Translations under genes and position numbers: made by a program
Assembly (NCBI GenBank): GCA_903873295.1
Contig: CAIQNV010000073.1
Coordinates: 1 to 58,382, forward strand
DNA: 58,382 bases
Reading direction: 5' to 3'
Source: an uncultured Elusimicrobia bacterium
GTDB lineage: Bacteria; Elusimicrobiota; Elusimicrobia; Elusimicrobiales; UBA9959
Shown here: positions 1-7,601 of the stretch, piece after piece
Numbering within the stretch: the stretch's first letter is position 1
How the letters are laid out: each line of letters opens with the position of its first letter
The notes under the pieces: generated by a model
Seen by the model: only the letters and a program-made list of their open reading frames with translations
Database searches by the model: none
Told to the model about the DNA's origin: nothing

Positions 1-146
1 AGAAGGCTTACGGTTTTCATGATTGGCAGTATTTTCGACTCAAAATACTTCGTACGTGCGGCAAACTGAAAAATGACTCATTTAAACAGGATTGAAGCAC
101 TGTTTTCTCGACGTTCGTGCACTGTAATTCCAGAAGTTCCAAACAA
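1..146. other. Left-edge intergenic DNA with a small AT-rich hairpin
   Basis: No gene is recognised here. Bases 28-49 form a perfect 8-bp stem, AGTATTTT/AAAATACT, around a 6-base loop. The stretch lies downstream of the minus-strand prepilin-peptidase-like gene, so the hairpin could help end that transcript. It has no GC-rich stem or U-tract, so a terminator call is not supported. Confidence 0.3.
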
Positions 147-1298
147 TTACCTCAGCAGGCCGACGATATTGCGGTCCAGGGCCAGCAGCAGTGCCGCGCC
201 GGCGAAGATCCAGAGCGCGAAGGGCCGGCCGCGCACCACCTCCACCTTAGGGTCCCGCACCGGCAGCTTCTTAAGCCACTCCCTGACGGCGGCGACCTGC
301 TCCTCCGTGAGGCCGTCCTTGAAACAGTCGTCGAACAGGCCCTCGAAAACCGGGTTGGCTTTGAACTCGCGCGCGGCTTTGGAGGAGAGCACCGCTCCTG
401 GCTCGAGCTCAGCGACGGACAAGTAGCGGGTGTCCTTTCTTTCCATCAGGAATTCCAGCATGAACCGGCCGAAGAAAAGCAGCAGGCCGAACCTGAACAG
501 GTTGCTGCCGGCCGTCACGAACAGCAGCCACAGCCGCTCCCGGAACAGAAAGTAGCCCAGAAAAAAATAAAACAGGTAGCAGGCGGCGCTGAGATAAACC
601 CAGCGGCGGCTGCGGAAAACGTCGCCCACCTTGTCCCAGAGGATGAAGAGGAAGAAAAAAAGCAGGTCGGCCCGCGACATGAAGCGGCTTATAAAGCCCC
701 GCGCCTCCATGGAGAGTATCTGCTGAAGAAGGAACAAGAAGCCCAGGTTCAGCGCGGAAACGGCGACGCCTATTTTGTTTTTACCGGCGGAGAGGCCCGC
801 CAGACGCTCTTTAAAATCGGCCCAGATCTCCGAGAAAAAATCGGACGGCGAGGCGGAGGCGAAGCCCGAAGCTATATGGCTGCCCACCGCCCAGAAGGAG
901 GCCGCCACAAAAATATTTATGAGCAGGCTGAGGAAAAGAAAGCCGGGAAAATTCTTTATGTACGGGTTGACCAGCGGCAGGGCGGCGGAGACCAGAATAA
1001 AGAACTTCGCGTCGCCGGCGGGCCAGATCTCCGCGTACCAGAGTATTATTCCGGCCAGGGCCGACCAGAAAAGATGCAGAAAGAACATCCCGTAAAAACC
1101 GTATGTGAGGAAGCTCTGCGAGCGGCCCGCGTACCCGGACCAGGTGTAAAGTCCGAATGCGGCCAGGCCGGCGGCCAGCAGCTTAATACCGGTCCTTATG
1201 CTGGAATTGAGGATCTTCCGCGTGGCCAGGTCCCGGCTTACCACCGAGGCGGCCCAGGCCGTGAACGCGGCGAGGAAAAGCATGGAAATAGTCTTCAT
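147..1298 (-). CDS. Membrane protein with A24 prepilin-peptidase-like motifs
   Basis: Polytopic membrane protein of 383 residues. The N-terminal part has both hallmarks of A24 (CpaA/TadV/PilD-type) aspartic leader peptidases: a D-x-x-x-x-K-I-L-N segment with Asp23 just after the first membrane helix, and a G-D-A-K-F-F segment with Asp96. These enzymes cleave the leader of prepilin-like proteins at the inner membrane. It is longer than typical CpaA proteins (about 150-250 residues) and has several more membrane segments plus a final C-terminal helix. The start is the ATG at 1298, because it overlaps the upstream stop as ATGA, implying translational coupling to the HxsC-like gene. It is the last gene of the Hxs-like operon. 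Peptidase activity is inferred from motifs only, and a non-catalytic membrane role is possible. Confidence 0.6.
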   Translation of the reverse strand: MKTISMLFLAAFTAWAASVVSRDLATRKILNSSIRTGIKLLAAGLAAFGLYTWSGYAGRSQSFLTYGFYGMFFLHLFWSALAGIILWYAEIWPAGDAKFFILVSAALPLVNPYIKNFPGFLFLSLLINIFVAASFWAVGSHIASGFASASPSDFFSEIWADFKERLAGLSAGKNKIGVAVSALNLGFLFLLQQILSMEARGFISRFMSRADLLFFFLFILWDKVGDVFRSRRWVYLSAACYLFYFFLGYFLFRERLWLLFVTAGSNLFRFGLLLFFGRFMLEFLMERKDTRYLSVAELEPGAVLSSKAAREFKANPVFEGLFDDCFKDGLTEEQVAAVREWLKKLPVRDPKVEVVRGRPFALWIFAGAALLLALDRNIVGLLR

Positions 1299-2191
1299 TT
1301 CTTGATAGCTTTCAATTCGGAATCCCCGAACATCCTGTAATACTCGAGCATCAGGCCCAGGCATTTTTTCTTCAGTACGCAGCGCCCGCATTTCTTATCG
1401 GGGTAGATCCTGTCTTCCGGAGGCAGCGTGATCCAGCACAGCTCCCGCAGTTCCTTGCGGACCAGGCAGAGAGGAAAATGATACAGGCGGAAATCCGCGA
1501 AGCGCCGGATGAGCGGCAGGCAGTCGCCCAGCCCGGCGGCGGATTCCGACAGCTTAAGCGCCAGTCTCCGGTGGTTGGCCAGCGACATCCCCTCTATCTC
1601 GTAATGTATGGCCGTAACGCCGTAGGCCGCGGTCTCCGGGAAATTCTCAAGCAGGAACTCCAGGGTTTTGCGCAGCGCCGCCGCGCTTTTCTTATGAAGC
1701 ACAAGGCGTATTTCCAGGCGGGGCGCGCCGGGCGCCGCGAGCAGATTTTTCAGCCCCCTGACCGTCTGCGCGAAACTGCCCTTTACCCCCGCAATGGCGT
1801 CGTGGACCCGGGCCGAGGGCCCGTGCAGCGCTATGGCGACCGAGAAAGGCGGCCTGGCCATGGCGCAGAACTTGCCGGCGAATTTCCCGTCGGCGAAACG
1901 GCGGCCGTTCGAAAGCAGCGTTATAGGCACTCCGGGGAGGCGCGCCCTGAAATATGAAAGCAGTTGAAAAAAATCCGGATGCAGCGTCGGCTCGCCGCCG
2001 GTCAGGCTGACGAATTCCGCGCGGCCCGCGTTCTTGAGATAAACGGGCCCCAGCCCTTTAAGGTAGCGCTCCAGCTTTCCGATCTGGCCCTTAAGCCCGT
2101 AATGCGCGCCGGGCTGCCCCGCGAAAGAGGGCAGGTTGGTGCACATCACGCATTTATTATTGCACTTGTTCCAGAAAGGGATATCGGGCAT
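1295..2191 (-). CDS. HxsC-like radical SAM protein
   Basis: Radical SAM enzyme of 298 residues with the cluster motif CNNKCVMC (Cys10, Cys14, Cys17) and a TGGEPTLHPDF segment for SAM binding. An LSNGRRFAD segment, an EIRLVLHKK segment and a C-terminal half with PLCLVRKELRE followed by a C-x2-C-x5-C auxiliary-type cluster resemble HxsC, the second maturase of His-Xaa-Ser peptide systems. Very little precedes the first cysteine, so the N-terminal extension of canonical HxsC is missing. It starts 10 bases after the preceding radical SAM stop with no clear ribosome-binding site, and its stop overlaps the next start (ATGA). Its likely role is to modify a peptide or protein made by the same operon. 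The family link comes from recalled conserved motifs and should be tested by profile search. Confidence 0.65.
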   Translation of the reverse strand: MPDIPFWNKCNNKCVMCTNLPSFAGQPGAHYGLKGQIGKLERYLKGLGPVYLKNAGRAEFVSLTGGEPTLHPDFFQLLSYFRARLPGVPITLLSNGRRFADGKFAGKFCAMARPPFSVAIALHGPSARVHDAIAGVKGSFAQTVRGLKNLLAAPGAPRLEIRLVLHKKSAAALRKTLEFLLENFPETAAYGVTAIHYEIEGMSLANHRRLALKLSESAAGLGDCLPLIRRFADFRLYHFPLCLVRKELRELCWITLPPEDRIYPDKKCGRCVLKKKCLGLMLEYYRMFGDSELKAIKK

Positions 2192-2201
2192 AAAAAAGCG
2201 G

Positions 2202-3119
2202 CTATCGTTCAGCGGCGGGCGCTTTTCCTTTCACGGGCTTGAATTCGTCCCAGCCGTAGAGCCCGGGGTATTCCCGCCAGGGCCCCTCGCAGAGGCTGAA
2301 CCAGCGGCAGGGCCGGCACTCCGGGCGCTTGGCCTTGCCCTCGTCGCGGCGGTAATCGCCGTAGCTCTCGATATAAAAATCGGCGTCGGAAACCGGGCCC
2401 TCGGGAATGACGCGCTCTGCCACGCAGGCCTCGTAGCCCTTCATCAGGCAGAACGGTATGGCCTCGGTATAGCAGGCCACTCCGCTTTCGCGGCCGGCGT
2501 CAAGCGCCCGTTTGAGATAGGGCATCACCGCGGTTTTTTTAGGCGCCAGCGTTTTGCGGTTTTTCCAGGCCGAGCCGACCAGGTGGACGAAGGCGAACTG
2601 GAACTGATCGACCTTGAGGCGCATCAGGAGCCGGGCCAGTTCCGGCAGATCTTTGTAGTTCACCGAGGTGATGACCGAATTGGTCAGCACGTACATCCCG
2701 AGTTTTTTGCAGTTAAGTATGCCGCTGACGACTTCCTTGAAACTGCCCGGGGCCCGGGTCAGCGCCTCATGGATCTCCGGGGTGGAGCCGTGCAGCGAGG
2801 GCCCCATCTCGGTCACTCCGGCTTTTTTCAGCTCCAGACAATATTCATAATAGGCGAAGCGGCGGCCGTTGGTCTGCACCTGCACGCTTTCATAGCCCAT
2901 GGCCCTGGCGGCCCGCACCGCGGCGGGCAGATCAGGATGCAGCGTAGGCTCCCCGCCGGTAAAGACCGCTCCGGTGACGCCCTCTTTCTTAGCCCGGGCC
3001 AGATCGGCCTTTATCTGTCCGAGACTTTTCCCGCCCGCGCGGGCGCGCTTTCCGCCCTGGGCGCAGAAATCGCACATATTGTTGCAGTTGAAACCTATTT
3101 TTATATCTATGCGTTTCAC
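2202..3119 (-). CDS. Radical SAM protein of the Hxs-like operon
   Basis: Radical SAM enzyme of 305 residues. Cluster cysteines are Cys12, Cys16 and Cys19 (CNNMCDFC), followed by a TGGEPTLHPDL segment. The C-terminus carries several cysteines in an ECRPCRWFSLCEGPW segment that could hold an auxiliary Fe-S cluster, as in SPASM/twitch proteins. The start codon is GTG at 3119, overlapping the stop of an 18-codon ORF as GTGA. It is the third radical SAM gene of this operon. It shares the TGGEPTLHPD and NGRRFA signatures with the HxsC-like neighbour, suggesting the two arose by duplication and divergence. Substrate and reaction are unknown; peptide modification is inferred from context. Confidence 0.75.
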   Translation of the reverse strand: MKRIDIKIGFNCNNMCDFCAQGGKRARAGGKSLGQIKADLARAKKEGVTGAVFTGGEPTLHPDLPAAVRAARAMGYESVQVQTNGRRFAYYEYCLELKKAGVTEMGPSLHGSTPEIHEALTRAPGSFKEVVSGILNCKKLGMYVLTNSVITSVNYKDLPELARLLMRLKVDQFQFAFVHLVGSAWKNRKTLAPKKTAVMPYLKRALDAGRESGVACYTEAIPFCLMKGYEACVAERVIPEGPVSDADFYIESYGDYRRDEGKAKRPECRPCRWFSLCEGPWREYPGLYGWDEFKPVKGKAPAAER

Positions 3120-3172
3120 AAGGTGAATGCGGAGGTAAAGGCGAAGGCGGAGACAGAAGCTGTTTTACTCAT
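3116..3172 (-). CDS. 18-codon ORF coupled to a radical SAM gene
   Basis: ATG at 3172 opens an 18-residue peptide, MSKTASVSAFAFTSAFTL, whose TGA overlaps the GTG start of the radical SAM gene (GTGA). It lies in the 83-base gap after the cysteine-rich exported protein. A GGGGA sequence lies 10-14 bases upstream as a possible weak ribosome-binding site. The peptide is rich in Ser, Ala, Thr and Phe, with alternating small and aromatic residues. It could be a short modified peptide, a coupling ORF that helps start the radical SAM gene, or chance. No family is recognised. Confidence 0.3.
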   Translation of the reverse strand: MSKTASVSAFAFTSAFTL

Positions 3173-3202
3173 ACCTTTGACTATCCCCGCTATCCTGACG
3201 GT

Positions 3203-4309
3203 TTACTTGCCCAGCAGCTTACGGACCCTTTTATTTATATCTTCGGTTATTTTCTTGTTTTCCAGCCGATGCCTTTCTGCTGCTGTTTTTTCTTCGGCGT
3301 CCTTTTTCAGAGCTTCGCTGACCTCTTCAGGGGAGAAGCCGGCATAGCCGCCCGCTCTTTTCTGGGCTTTAGCCAGGTAGCCGCAGTAAGAGGCGCCCAA
3401 CTTAGCCAGCATCGCGGAGCAGGACGCCTCCGTCCTGGAGAGAAAGGCGGAGCAAAGTCCGCGGTAATCCTCCGGACAGGCCCCGGCGTCGCCGGACTTC
3501 ATCGCGCCGTAGATGGCCAGGCGCGAGGAGCAGACCTGGTCGGCGCCGCAGTCGCTCCTGCCGGCCGGCAGGACGCGGCGGCATTTCCCGCTCATCTCTT
3601 TAGGAATAAAGCCGGAAAGAGCGCCGCACATCCCCTCCATGCCGGAGGCGGCCGCGGCGCAGAAATCCTCCCCCGGGATCTGCGGCCCTATGATGCTGTT
3701 GCCGCCGGTCTGAAGAATACGGCAGGAGGCGTCCGCTTTATCCCGCCCCGCGGAAAAGCCGGGGAAAGAGACGTTCATGTAATATTCCCTGCATTTGTAA
3801 TTAGGACTGGAAAAGCGGTCCACTTCGAGTTTTCCGGCGCGGCCTGCGCCGGGCAGATAGTCGCAGAAGGCCGGGTCGCCGCGCGCCAGTCCGACGCAGG
3901 AAAGGTATCTGCCCATAAGGTCGTACACGTCCGCCGTGTCGGCGCTCTGGAAGGACCCGTACGGGGCCATGTCGCCCCAGATGCGCCCGTGCGACGAAAG
4001 AATCTCATTCAGGGAGCCGCCCTTGCAGGGGCCGCTGTTGTAGCTCTCCTGTTTTACGGTGGGAAGCGCGCCGTAATTGGAAGGGGCGCCGGCCCGGGTA
4101 GGCACGGCTGAGAACTCCGCGGGAATATAGTACTGCGTGTTTCCGCCTGGCAGCGGACCGCCCTGCTGCGCCGGCTGCCCCGCAAGGAGCGCGGCTTTAT
4201 CAAGGGCGGCTTTATGCCGCAGGAATTTAAGGGCTCCGGCTGAAGCGAGCAGCAGCGCCGCCGCGAGGATAAGCCACTTTCCGGATGCTTGCGTATATAG
4301 ACTGCGCAT
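3203..4309 (-). CDS. Cysteine-rich membrane-anchored/exported protein
   Basis: Protein of 368 residues with one N-terminal hydrophobic segment (about residues 11-29) that should act as a signal anchor or signal peptide. The rest is probably outside the cytoplasm. It has 14 cysteines, an even number consistent with seven disulfides, spread from about residue 95 to 310 in short contexts such as SCVGL, AFCDYL, DFCAAA, GLCSAF and SYCGYL. The C-terminal 50 residues are charged and helical. It lies between the second HxsD-like gene and two radical SAM genes, so it may be a substrate or a scaffold of the modification system. No family is recognised. AAGG about 10 bases before the ATG is the likely ribosome-binding site. 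Confidence 0.6.
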   Translation of the reverse strand: MRSLYTQASGKWLILAAALLLASAGALKFLRHKAALDKAALLAGQPAQQGGPLPGGNTQYYIPAEFSAVPTRAGAPSNYGALPTVKQESYNSGPCKGGSLNEILSSHGRIWGDMAPYGSFQSADTADVYDLMGRYLSCVGLARGDPAFCDYLPGAGRAGKLEVDRFSSPNYKCREYYMNVSFPGFSAGRDKADASCRILQTGGNSIIGPQIPGEDFCAAAASGMEGMCGALSGFIPKEMSGKCRRVLPAGRSDCGADQVCSSRLAIYGAMKSGDAGACPEDYRGLCSAFLSRTEASCSAMLAKLGASYCGYLAKAQKRAGGYAGFSPEEVSEALKKDAEEKTAAERHRLENKKITEDINKRVRKLLGK

Positions 4310-4370
4310 TTAATAACAACCTTAGGATGAGATCTCAGTTCGGCCCGCCGGCGTTTAGCGGGAACTGTGT

Positions 4371-4664
4371 TTATTTAGCGGTCTTTTCACCGGCCGCGGA
4401 AAGCAGGGCTTTGGTAGCTATAAGGGAGGCGATCTTATAATTTTTGCGGCTGAGATCTATCCGGCACTGCTGGTTCAGGACTTCGCCGCAGAATTCGCGC
4501 GTTATATTTTCGCCGCCTGAAATTTCCGCTTTTACGCCGCCGGCGGCTTTTATGACGCGCACTTTCGCGCGCCCTTCAAAAACCGCGGCCGCCAGCTTCA
4601 CCGCCTCTTCGCAGTAAATTTCGCCGCTGAGAAATACGGGCTCTGTTTTCATTCCAGGCTTCAT
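4371..4664 (-). CDS. HxsD-like protein (second copy)
   Basis: Small protein of 97 residues. The segment FCGEVLNQQCRIDLSRKN and the following helix ending in ATKALLSA match the arrangement of HxsD, whose family signature is a motif of the LLNDYxLRE type. HxsD proteins accompany radical SAM maturases HxsB and HxsC in His-Xaa-Ser systems, and their biochemical role is not settled. The start chosen is the ATG at 4664, which overlaps the HxsB stop (ATGA); a second ATG four codons later is possible. It has cysteines at the EIYC, EFC and QQC positions. Tight coupling to HxsB supports a shared function, for instance substrate delivery or complex assembly. Confidence 0.6.
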   Translation of the reverse strand: MKPGMKTEPVFLSGEIYCEEAVKLAAAVFEGRAKVRVIKAAGGVKAEISGGENITREFCGEVLNQQCRIDLSRKNYKIASLIATKALLSAAGEKTAK

Positions 4665-6124
4665 TTTTGCACCCACTCCTTCAGGATTTTGGCGCTGGCC
4701 GGCTTCTTCAGCAGGCCGAAAAGCGCGTCGAACATGCCCAGGGAAAGCGCGCAGCGCCCGCTGGACGGCATATCGCCCCACAGGGAGCCCTGCGTCTCGT
4801 AGTTATATACCGGGCAGACCCCGCACCAGGGCTTGTAAACGCAGCGGGAGCATTGCGGCTGGGATTCCAGGCTGGAGGCCGCGGCGCAGGCGCGGGACGC
4901 GGGGGCCAGCATCACCTTGCGGTAGGAGTCGCGCAGCACGTTCCCGATCCTGAACAGGTCGTCCCCCTCCCAGCCCACCATGCGGCCCTCGTCGCAGGCG
5001 TAAAGGTCGCCGTTATAATTGTAAGCCACCTGGCCTATGGCGGCGCCGCACGGGCAGCGCATGTCCAGGTAGCCCGGGTCGCCGCCGTTGACTATCTTCT
5101 CCAGCATTATCACGGCGTGGCGCTCGCGTATTTTTTTCCCGGCGGCGTTGAGCTTTATAATATAGTCCAGGCTGTTGCGGTAAAAGCGCGCGAACTCCTC
5201 CGAAGAATAGCCTATCCGCGGCCAGAGTTTTTTGGCGTAGCCTATCGGGGCCAGCGGCCGCACGAAAATATCCGCGAGCCCCTGCCGCAGGTACTCGTCC
5301 ACTATGTCTTTTTCGCGGCCGAGCGAATACCTGGAGACGGTAAGCAGCGCGCTGGGGGTGAAGGTCCTGTACTCCGGCACCTGTTTTGCGGCGCGCCCGA
5401 TGAAATATTTGAGCCAGCGCGCGGTGTGCGCGTGGGAATTCCCGCCGGAGAAGGTCCTGTTCTTATTATGCAGGTCCGCCGGCCCGTCGAGGGAGGTGCA
5501 GACGGAAACCTCGTTCTCCACAAGGAAGCGGGCTTTTTCTTCCGTCATGAGGCTGAAGTTGGAGACCAGGGCCAGCCGCACTTCCCGCCCGAGCTCCCTG
5601 CCGCGGCCGCGGGCGTAAAGCACGGAGTCCTTCAGCGTGTCCCAGTTGAGCAGCGGCTCTCCGCCCTGAAATTCTATGGTGATGCCAGGATTGGTGCTCT
5701 TGAGCGCGAAGTCCACGCTTTTGCGCGCCACCGCGCGGCTCATATCGGTGCCCCGGCCGCCCGCACCCAGGGCCCCGGACTGGCAATAGAGGCATTTGTG
5801 GTTGCAGCGCAGCGTCATCACCAGGATATGCAGGCCCGGCCCGGCCCCCAGAAAGGCGTTCTTTTTAGAGCAGGCGGCGGCATAGCCCTCGAAATCCGTC
5901 ATCTCGCGCACGAAGCCCTTGGCCGCCAGCTCGGCGTAGAGCGGCTCGCCGGAGCCCAGTCGCCCGGCGGAGAAGCGCGCGAAATCCTTGCCGGAGACGG
6001 CGGCGGTGCGGCCGGCGTCGTTCGAAAGCAGCACGGAGCCGTCCGCCATGCGCCGGAAAGTAAAATAGGGAAGGCCCGCGCTGCGGGGCTTAGCGGATCT
6101 TTTTGCGGCCGTTTTTGGGGTCAT
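4661..6124 (-). CDS. hxsB: HxsB-type radical SAM/SPASM maturase
   Basis: Radical SAM/SPASM protein of 487 residues. The N-terminal 100 residues resemble the HxsB lead-in (a VLLSNDAG segment, then a wHTH-like region). The radical SAM motif is CNHKCLYC (Cys107, Cys111, Cys114), followed by IEFQGGEPLLNW, TSLDGPADLHNKNR and a SPASM-type C-terminus containing CDEGRM and an SRCVYKPWCGVCPV cluster region. This order and wording closely match HxsB, the radical SAM maturase of His-Xaa-Ser systems, expected to modify a peptide chain using SAM and Fe-S clusters in the cytoplasm. It overlaps the upstream HxsD-like gene by 35 bases and the downstream one by four. No partner with clear H-x-S repeats is visible in the window. 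Confidence 0.85.
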   Translation of the reverse strand: MTPKTAAKRSAKPRSAGLPYFTFRRMADGSVLLSNDAGRTAAVSGKDFARFSAGRLGSGEPLYAELAAKGFVREMTDFEGYAAACSKKNAFLGAGPGLHILVMTLRCNHKCLYCQSGALGAGGRGTDMSRAVARKSVDFALKSTNPGITIEFQGGEPLLNWDTLKDSVLYARGRGRELGREVRLALVSNFSLMTEEKARFLVENEVSVCTSLDGPADLHNKNRTFSGGNSHAHTARWLKYFIGRAAKQVPEYRTFTPSALLTVSRYSLGREKDIVDEYLRQGLADIFVRPLAPIGYAKKLWPRIGYSSEEFARFYRNSLDYIIKLNAAGKKIRERHAVIMLEKIVNGGDPGYLDMRCPCGAAIGQVAYNYNGDLYACDEGRMVGWEGDDLFRIGNVLRDSYRKVMLAPASRACAAASSLESQPQCSRCVYKPWCGVCPVYNYETQGSLWGDMPSSGRCALSLGMFDALFGLLKKPASAKILKEWVQK

Positions 6125-6569
6125 ATTTATCTTCCCAGGTGCTGGTGATACCCAGGGGATCGGCCGAGGCGCCTTTAGCGGCCTCCGCTTTTATCTCGCC
6201 CTCGATCTGGGCTATAAGGTCGTTAAGCTCTTTTTCCTGCTGCGGGGTAAGGCCGGAATCGTCTTTTTCCGGCGGCTTCGGCTGGTAGTTCATGGCCTTA
6301 AGCAGCAGGAATTCCCGCAGCTCCCTGTTCCCGGACGAAACGCGCTCGCGCAGCTTCTCGTCCTCCAGCTCGCCGCGGAAAAGCCGCGCGCAGCCGGCGG
6401 CTTTGGCGGCGGTGGTCCCCGGCTTAGGGGACAATTCCACCAGCACCTTTCCGCCTGGCAGGGGTTTTATAAAAGCATAAACCAGACCGCCCAGCGAGTG
6501 GGCGGCATAGCGGACAGAATCGAGGCTGTATTTTTTCAGGCTGACCCGGATGGAAATATTTTCAGACAA
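6090..6569 (-). CDS. HxsD-like protein with C-terminal extension (first copy)
   Basis: Protein of 159 residues. Residues 1-95 look like HxsD: ISIRVSLKKYSLDSVRYAAHS, a VLVELSPK strand, then FRGELEDEKLRERVSSGNRELREFLLLKAM in the place of the LLNDYxLRE-type signature. A charged extension of about 60 residues follows, with a glutamate-rich helix and a WEDKYDPKNGRKKIR tail. The start codon is TTG at 6569, supported by AGGAG eight bases upstream. It overlaps hxsB by 35 bases. Two diverged HxsD-like proteins flanking one HxsB is unusual. This longer copy may bind a different substrate or partner from the short one. Confidence 0.6.
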   Translation of the reverse strand: MSENISIRVSLKKYSLDSVRYAAHSLGGLVYAFIKPLPGGKVLVELSPKPGTTAAKAAGCARLFRGELEDEKLRERVSSGNRELREFLLLKAMNYQPKPPEKDDSGLTPQQEKELNDLIAQIEGEIKAEAAKGASADPLGITSTWEDKYDPKNGRKKIR

Positions 6570-6639
6570 ACTGAACTCCTTGGAAACCAGAATTTTTCCG
6601 GCCGCCGGACCGCCGGATAATGCGCGGCCGGGATAATCG

Positions 6640-7413
6640 CTATATCCTGCAGCAGACCATGGTGCCGCCCCAATCCTCGCCCAGCATGATGTAAGTGCCC
6701 CAGGCGCTGGTGGTGCTGCCGCCGGGCAGGAAGCCCCAGACGCGCGGCACGCCGTCGCCCATGAACCCTACCACGTTCCGGCCCGACGGGCAATAGGCGA
6801 CCCCGCCCACACCGTAACCGACGCGGGTGCAGACGTCCATTATCCTGCCGGTCACATAAAGATCGCCGCCCACCCTGAGGTCATGGGTGACGTTAACCTC
6901 GCTGGTGATCTGCATTTCAAGCCCGGCGGGATTGCCGGAGCCGTCATAGTCCGTATAAAACCGATGCCCCCCGTATGCCCGGTAAGCGTCGTAGGAAATA
7001 CCCGTATGATACTGGATCCGCAGGTCGGGATAAGGGTAAGACCAGCCGCCGGCTTCCTGGTATATAGAATAATAATCCCCTGCGACGCCTGAATTTCCGC
7101 CAACGCCGGGGAACTTTATGCGGTTCGCCTGGACATTTCCGTCCACCTGGGCATTTCCTCCCGTCACGTGCAGCTTCTGCTGGGGGACTGGGGTTCCGAT
7201 CCCCACGTTTCCGCCGTCCCTGGCCAGCAGGGTCTGCCCGGTCGTCAGCAGACTGACATAGCCGCCATAGGGGGCGGGATAATAGGTAGTAAGCGTAAGG
7301 CTTTCCGAGCCGATAAATCCCGGATGCCAGAAAAGGAAACCAAGCACGAACAGCGGAAGCACGCTTTTTCGGCTGAAACTTAGCCTTATATTGAGTCCGT
7401 CCATAGTTTCCAT
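6640..7413 (-). CDS. Exported tail-fibre/pilin-tip-like protein
   Basis: Protein of 257 residues with a signal-anchor-like N-terminus (hydrophobic residues about 17-35). A TTYYPAPYG segment (42-50) and a GNVGIGTPVPQQKLHVTGG segment follow, the latter typical of phage tail-fibre and shufflon/PilV-type repeats. The C-terminal third is Gly- and Tyr-rich with four cysteines, two of them adjacent near the end. Such proteins are often surface appendage or adhesin tips. The start chosen is the ATG at 7413, with GGGAGG five bases upstream; a TTG four codons earlier is less likely. It is the first gene of the Hxs-like operon, 70 bases before the first HxsD-like gene, so it is a candidate cargo of the prepilin-peptidase-like and radical SAM proteins. 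That link is inference. Confidence 0.6.
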   Translation of the reverse strand: METMDGLNIRLSFSRKSVLPLFVLGFLFWHPGFIGSESLTLTTYYPAPYGGYVSLLTTGQTLLARDGGNVGIGTPVPQQKLHVTGGNAQVDGNVQANRIKFPGVGGNSGVAGDYYSIYQEAGGWSYPYPDLRIQYHTGISYDAYRAYGGHRFYTDYDGSGNPAGLEMQITSEVNVTHDLRVGGDLYVTGRIMDVCTRVGYGVGGVAYCPSGRNVVGFMGDGVPRVWGFLPGGSTTSAWGTYIMLGEDWGGTMVCCRI

Positions 7414-7508
7414 AAACCCTCCCAATGCCAGCGCCGGGGGTGGCCCGGCTTTGGCCCCGGCAAACGGGCTGCCGCTCCCTAATTATAAATCTGAATATCT
7501 ATTAATAT

Positions 7509-7537
7509 AGCATAGCAGAAAAATCCGGGTATTTCAA
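7509..7537 (-). promoter_or_regulatory. Sigma70-type promoter of the Hxs-like operon
   Basis: On the minus strand, TTGAAA (7537-7532) and TATGCT (7514-7509) are separated by 17 bases, with an extended TG-n just before the -10 box. This predicts a start near 7502 and a leader of about 90 bases before the ATG at 7413. It is one of the best promoter matches in the window. Confidence 0.65.
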
Positions 7538-7601
7538 CCGGGGGGTGAAAAAACTACGTAGCGGCGAAACAGCCGGGAATTTCCTTCCCGACCCCGCTTT
7601 C

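Noticed and set aside
117-1340. A 407-residue plus-strand open frame opposite the prepilin-peptidase-like gene
   Set aside because: It is the antisense shadow of a real membrane protein; its composition (Glu, Gln, Arg runs) and lack of motifs fit a shadow frame in GC-rich DNA.
147-7413. HxsA-type substrate with His-Xaa-Ser repeats
   Set aside because: I read all proteins of the operon and found no H-x-S repeat; the substrate may lie outside the window or differ.
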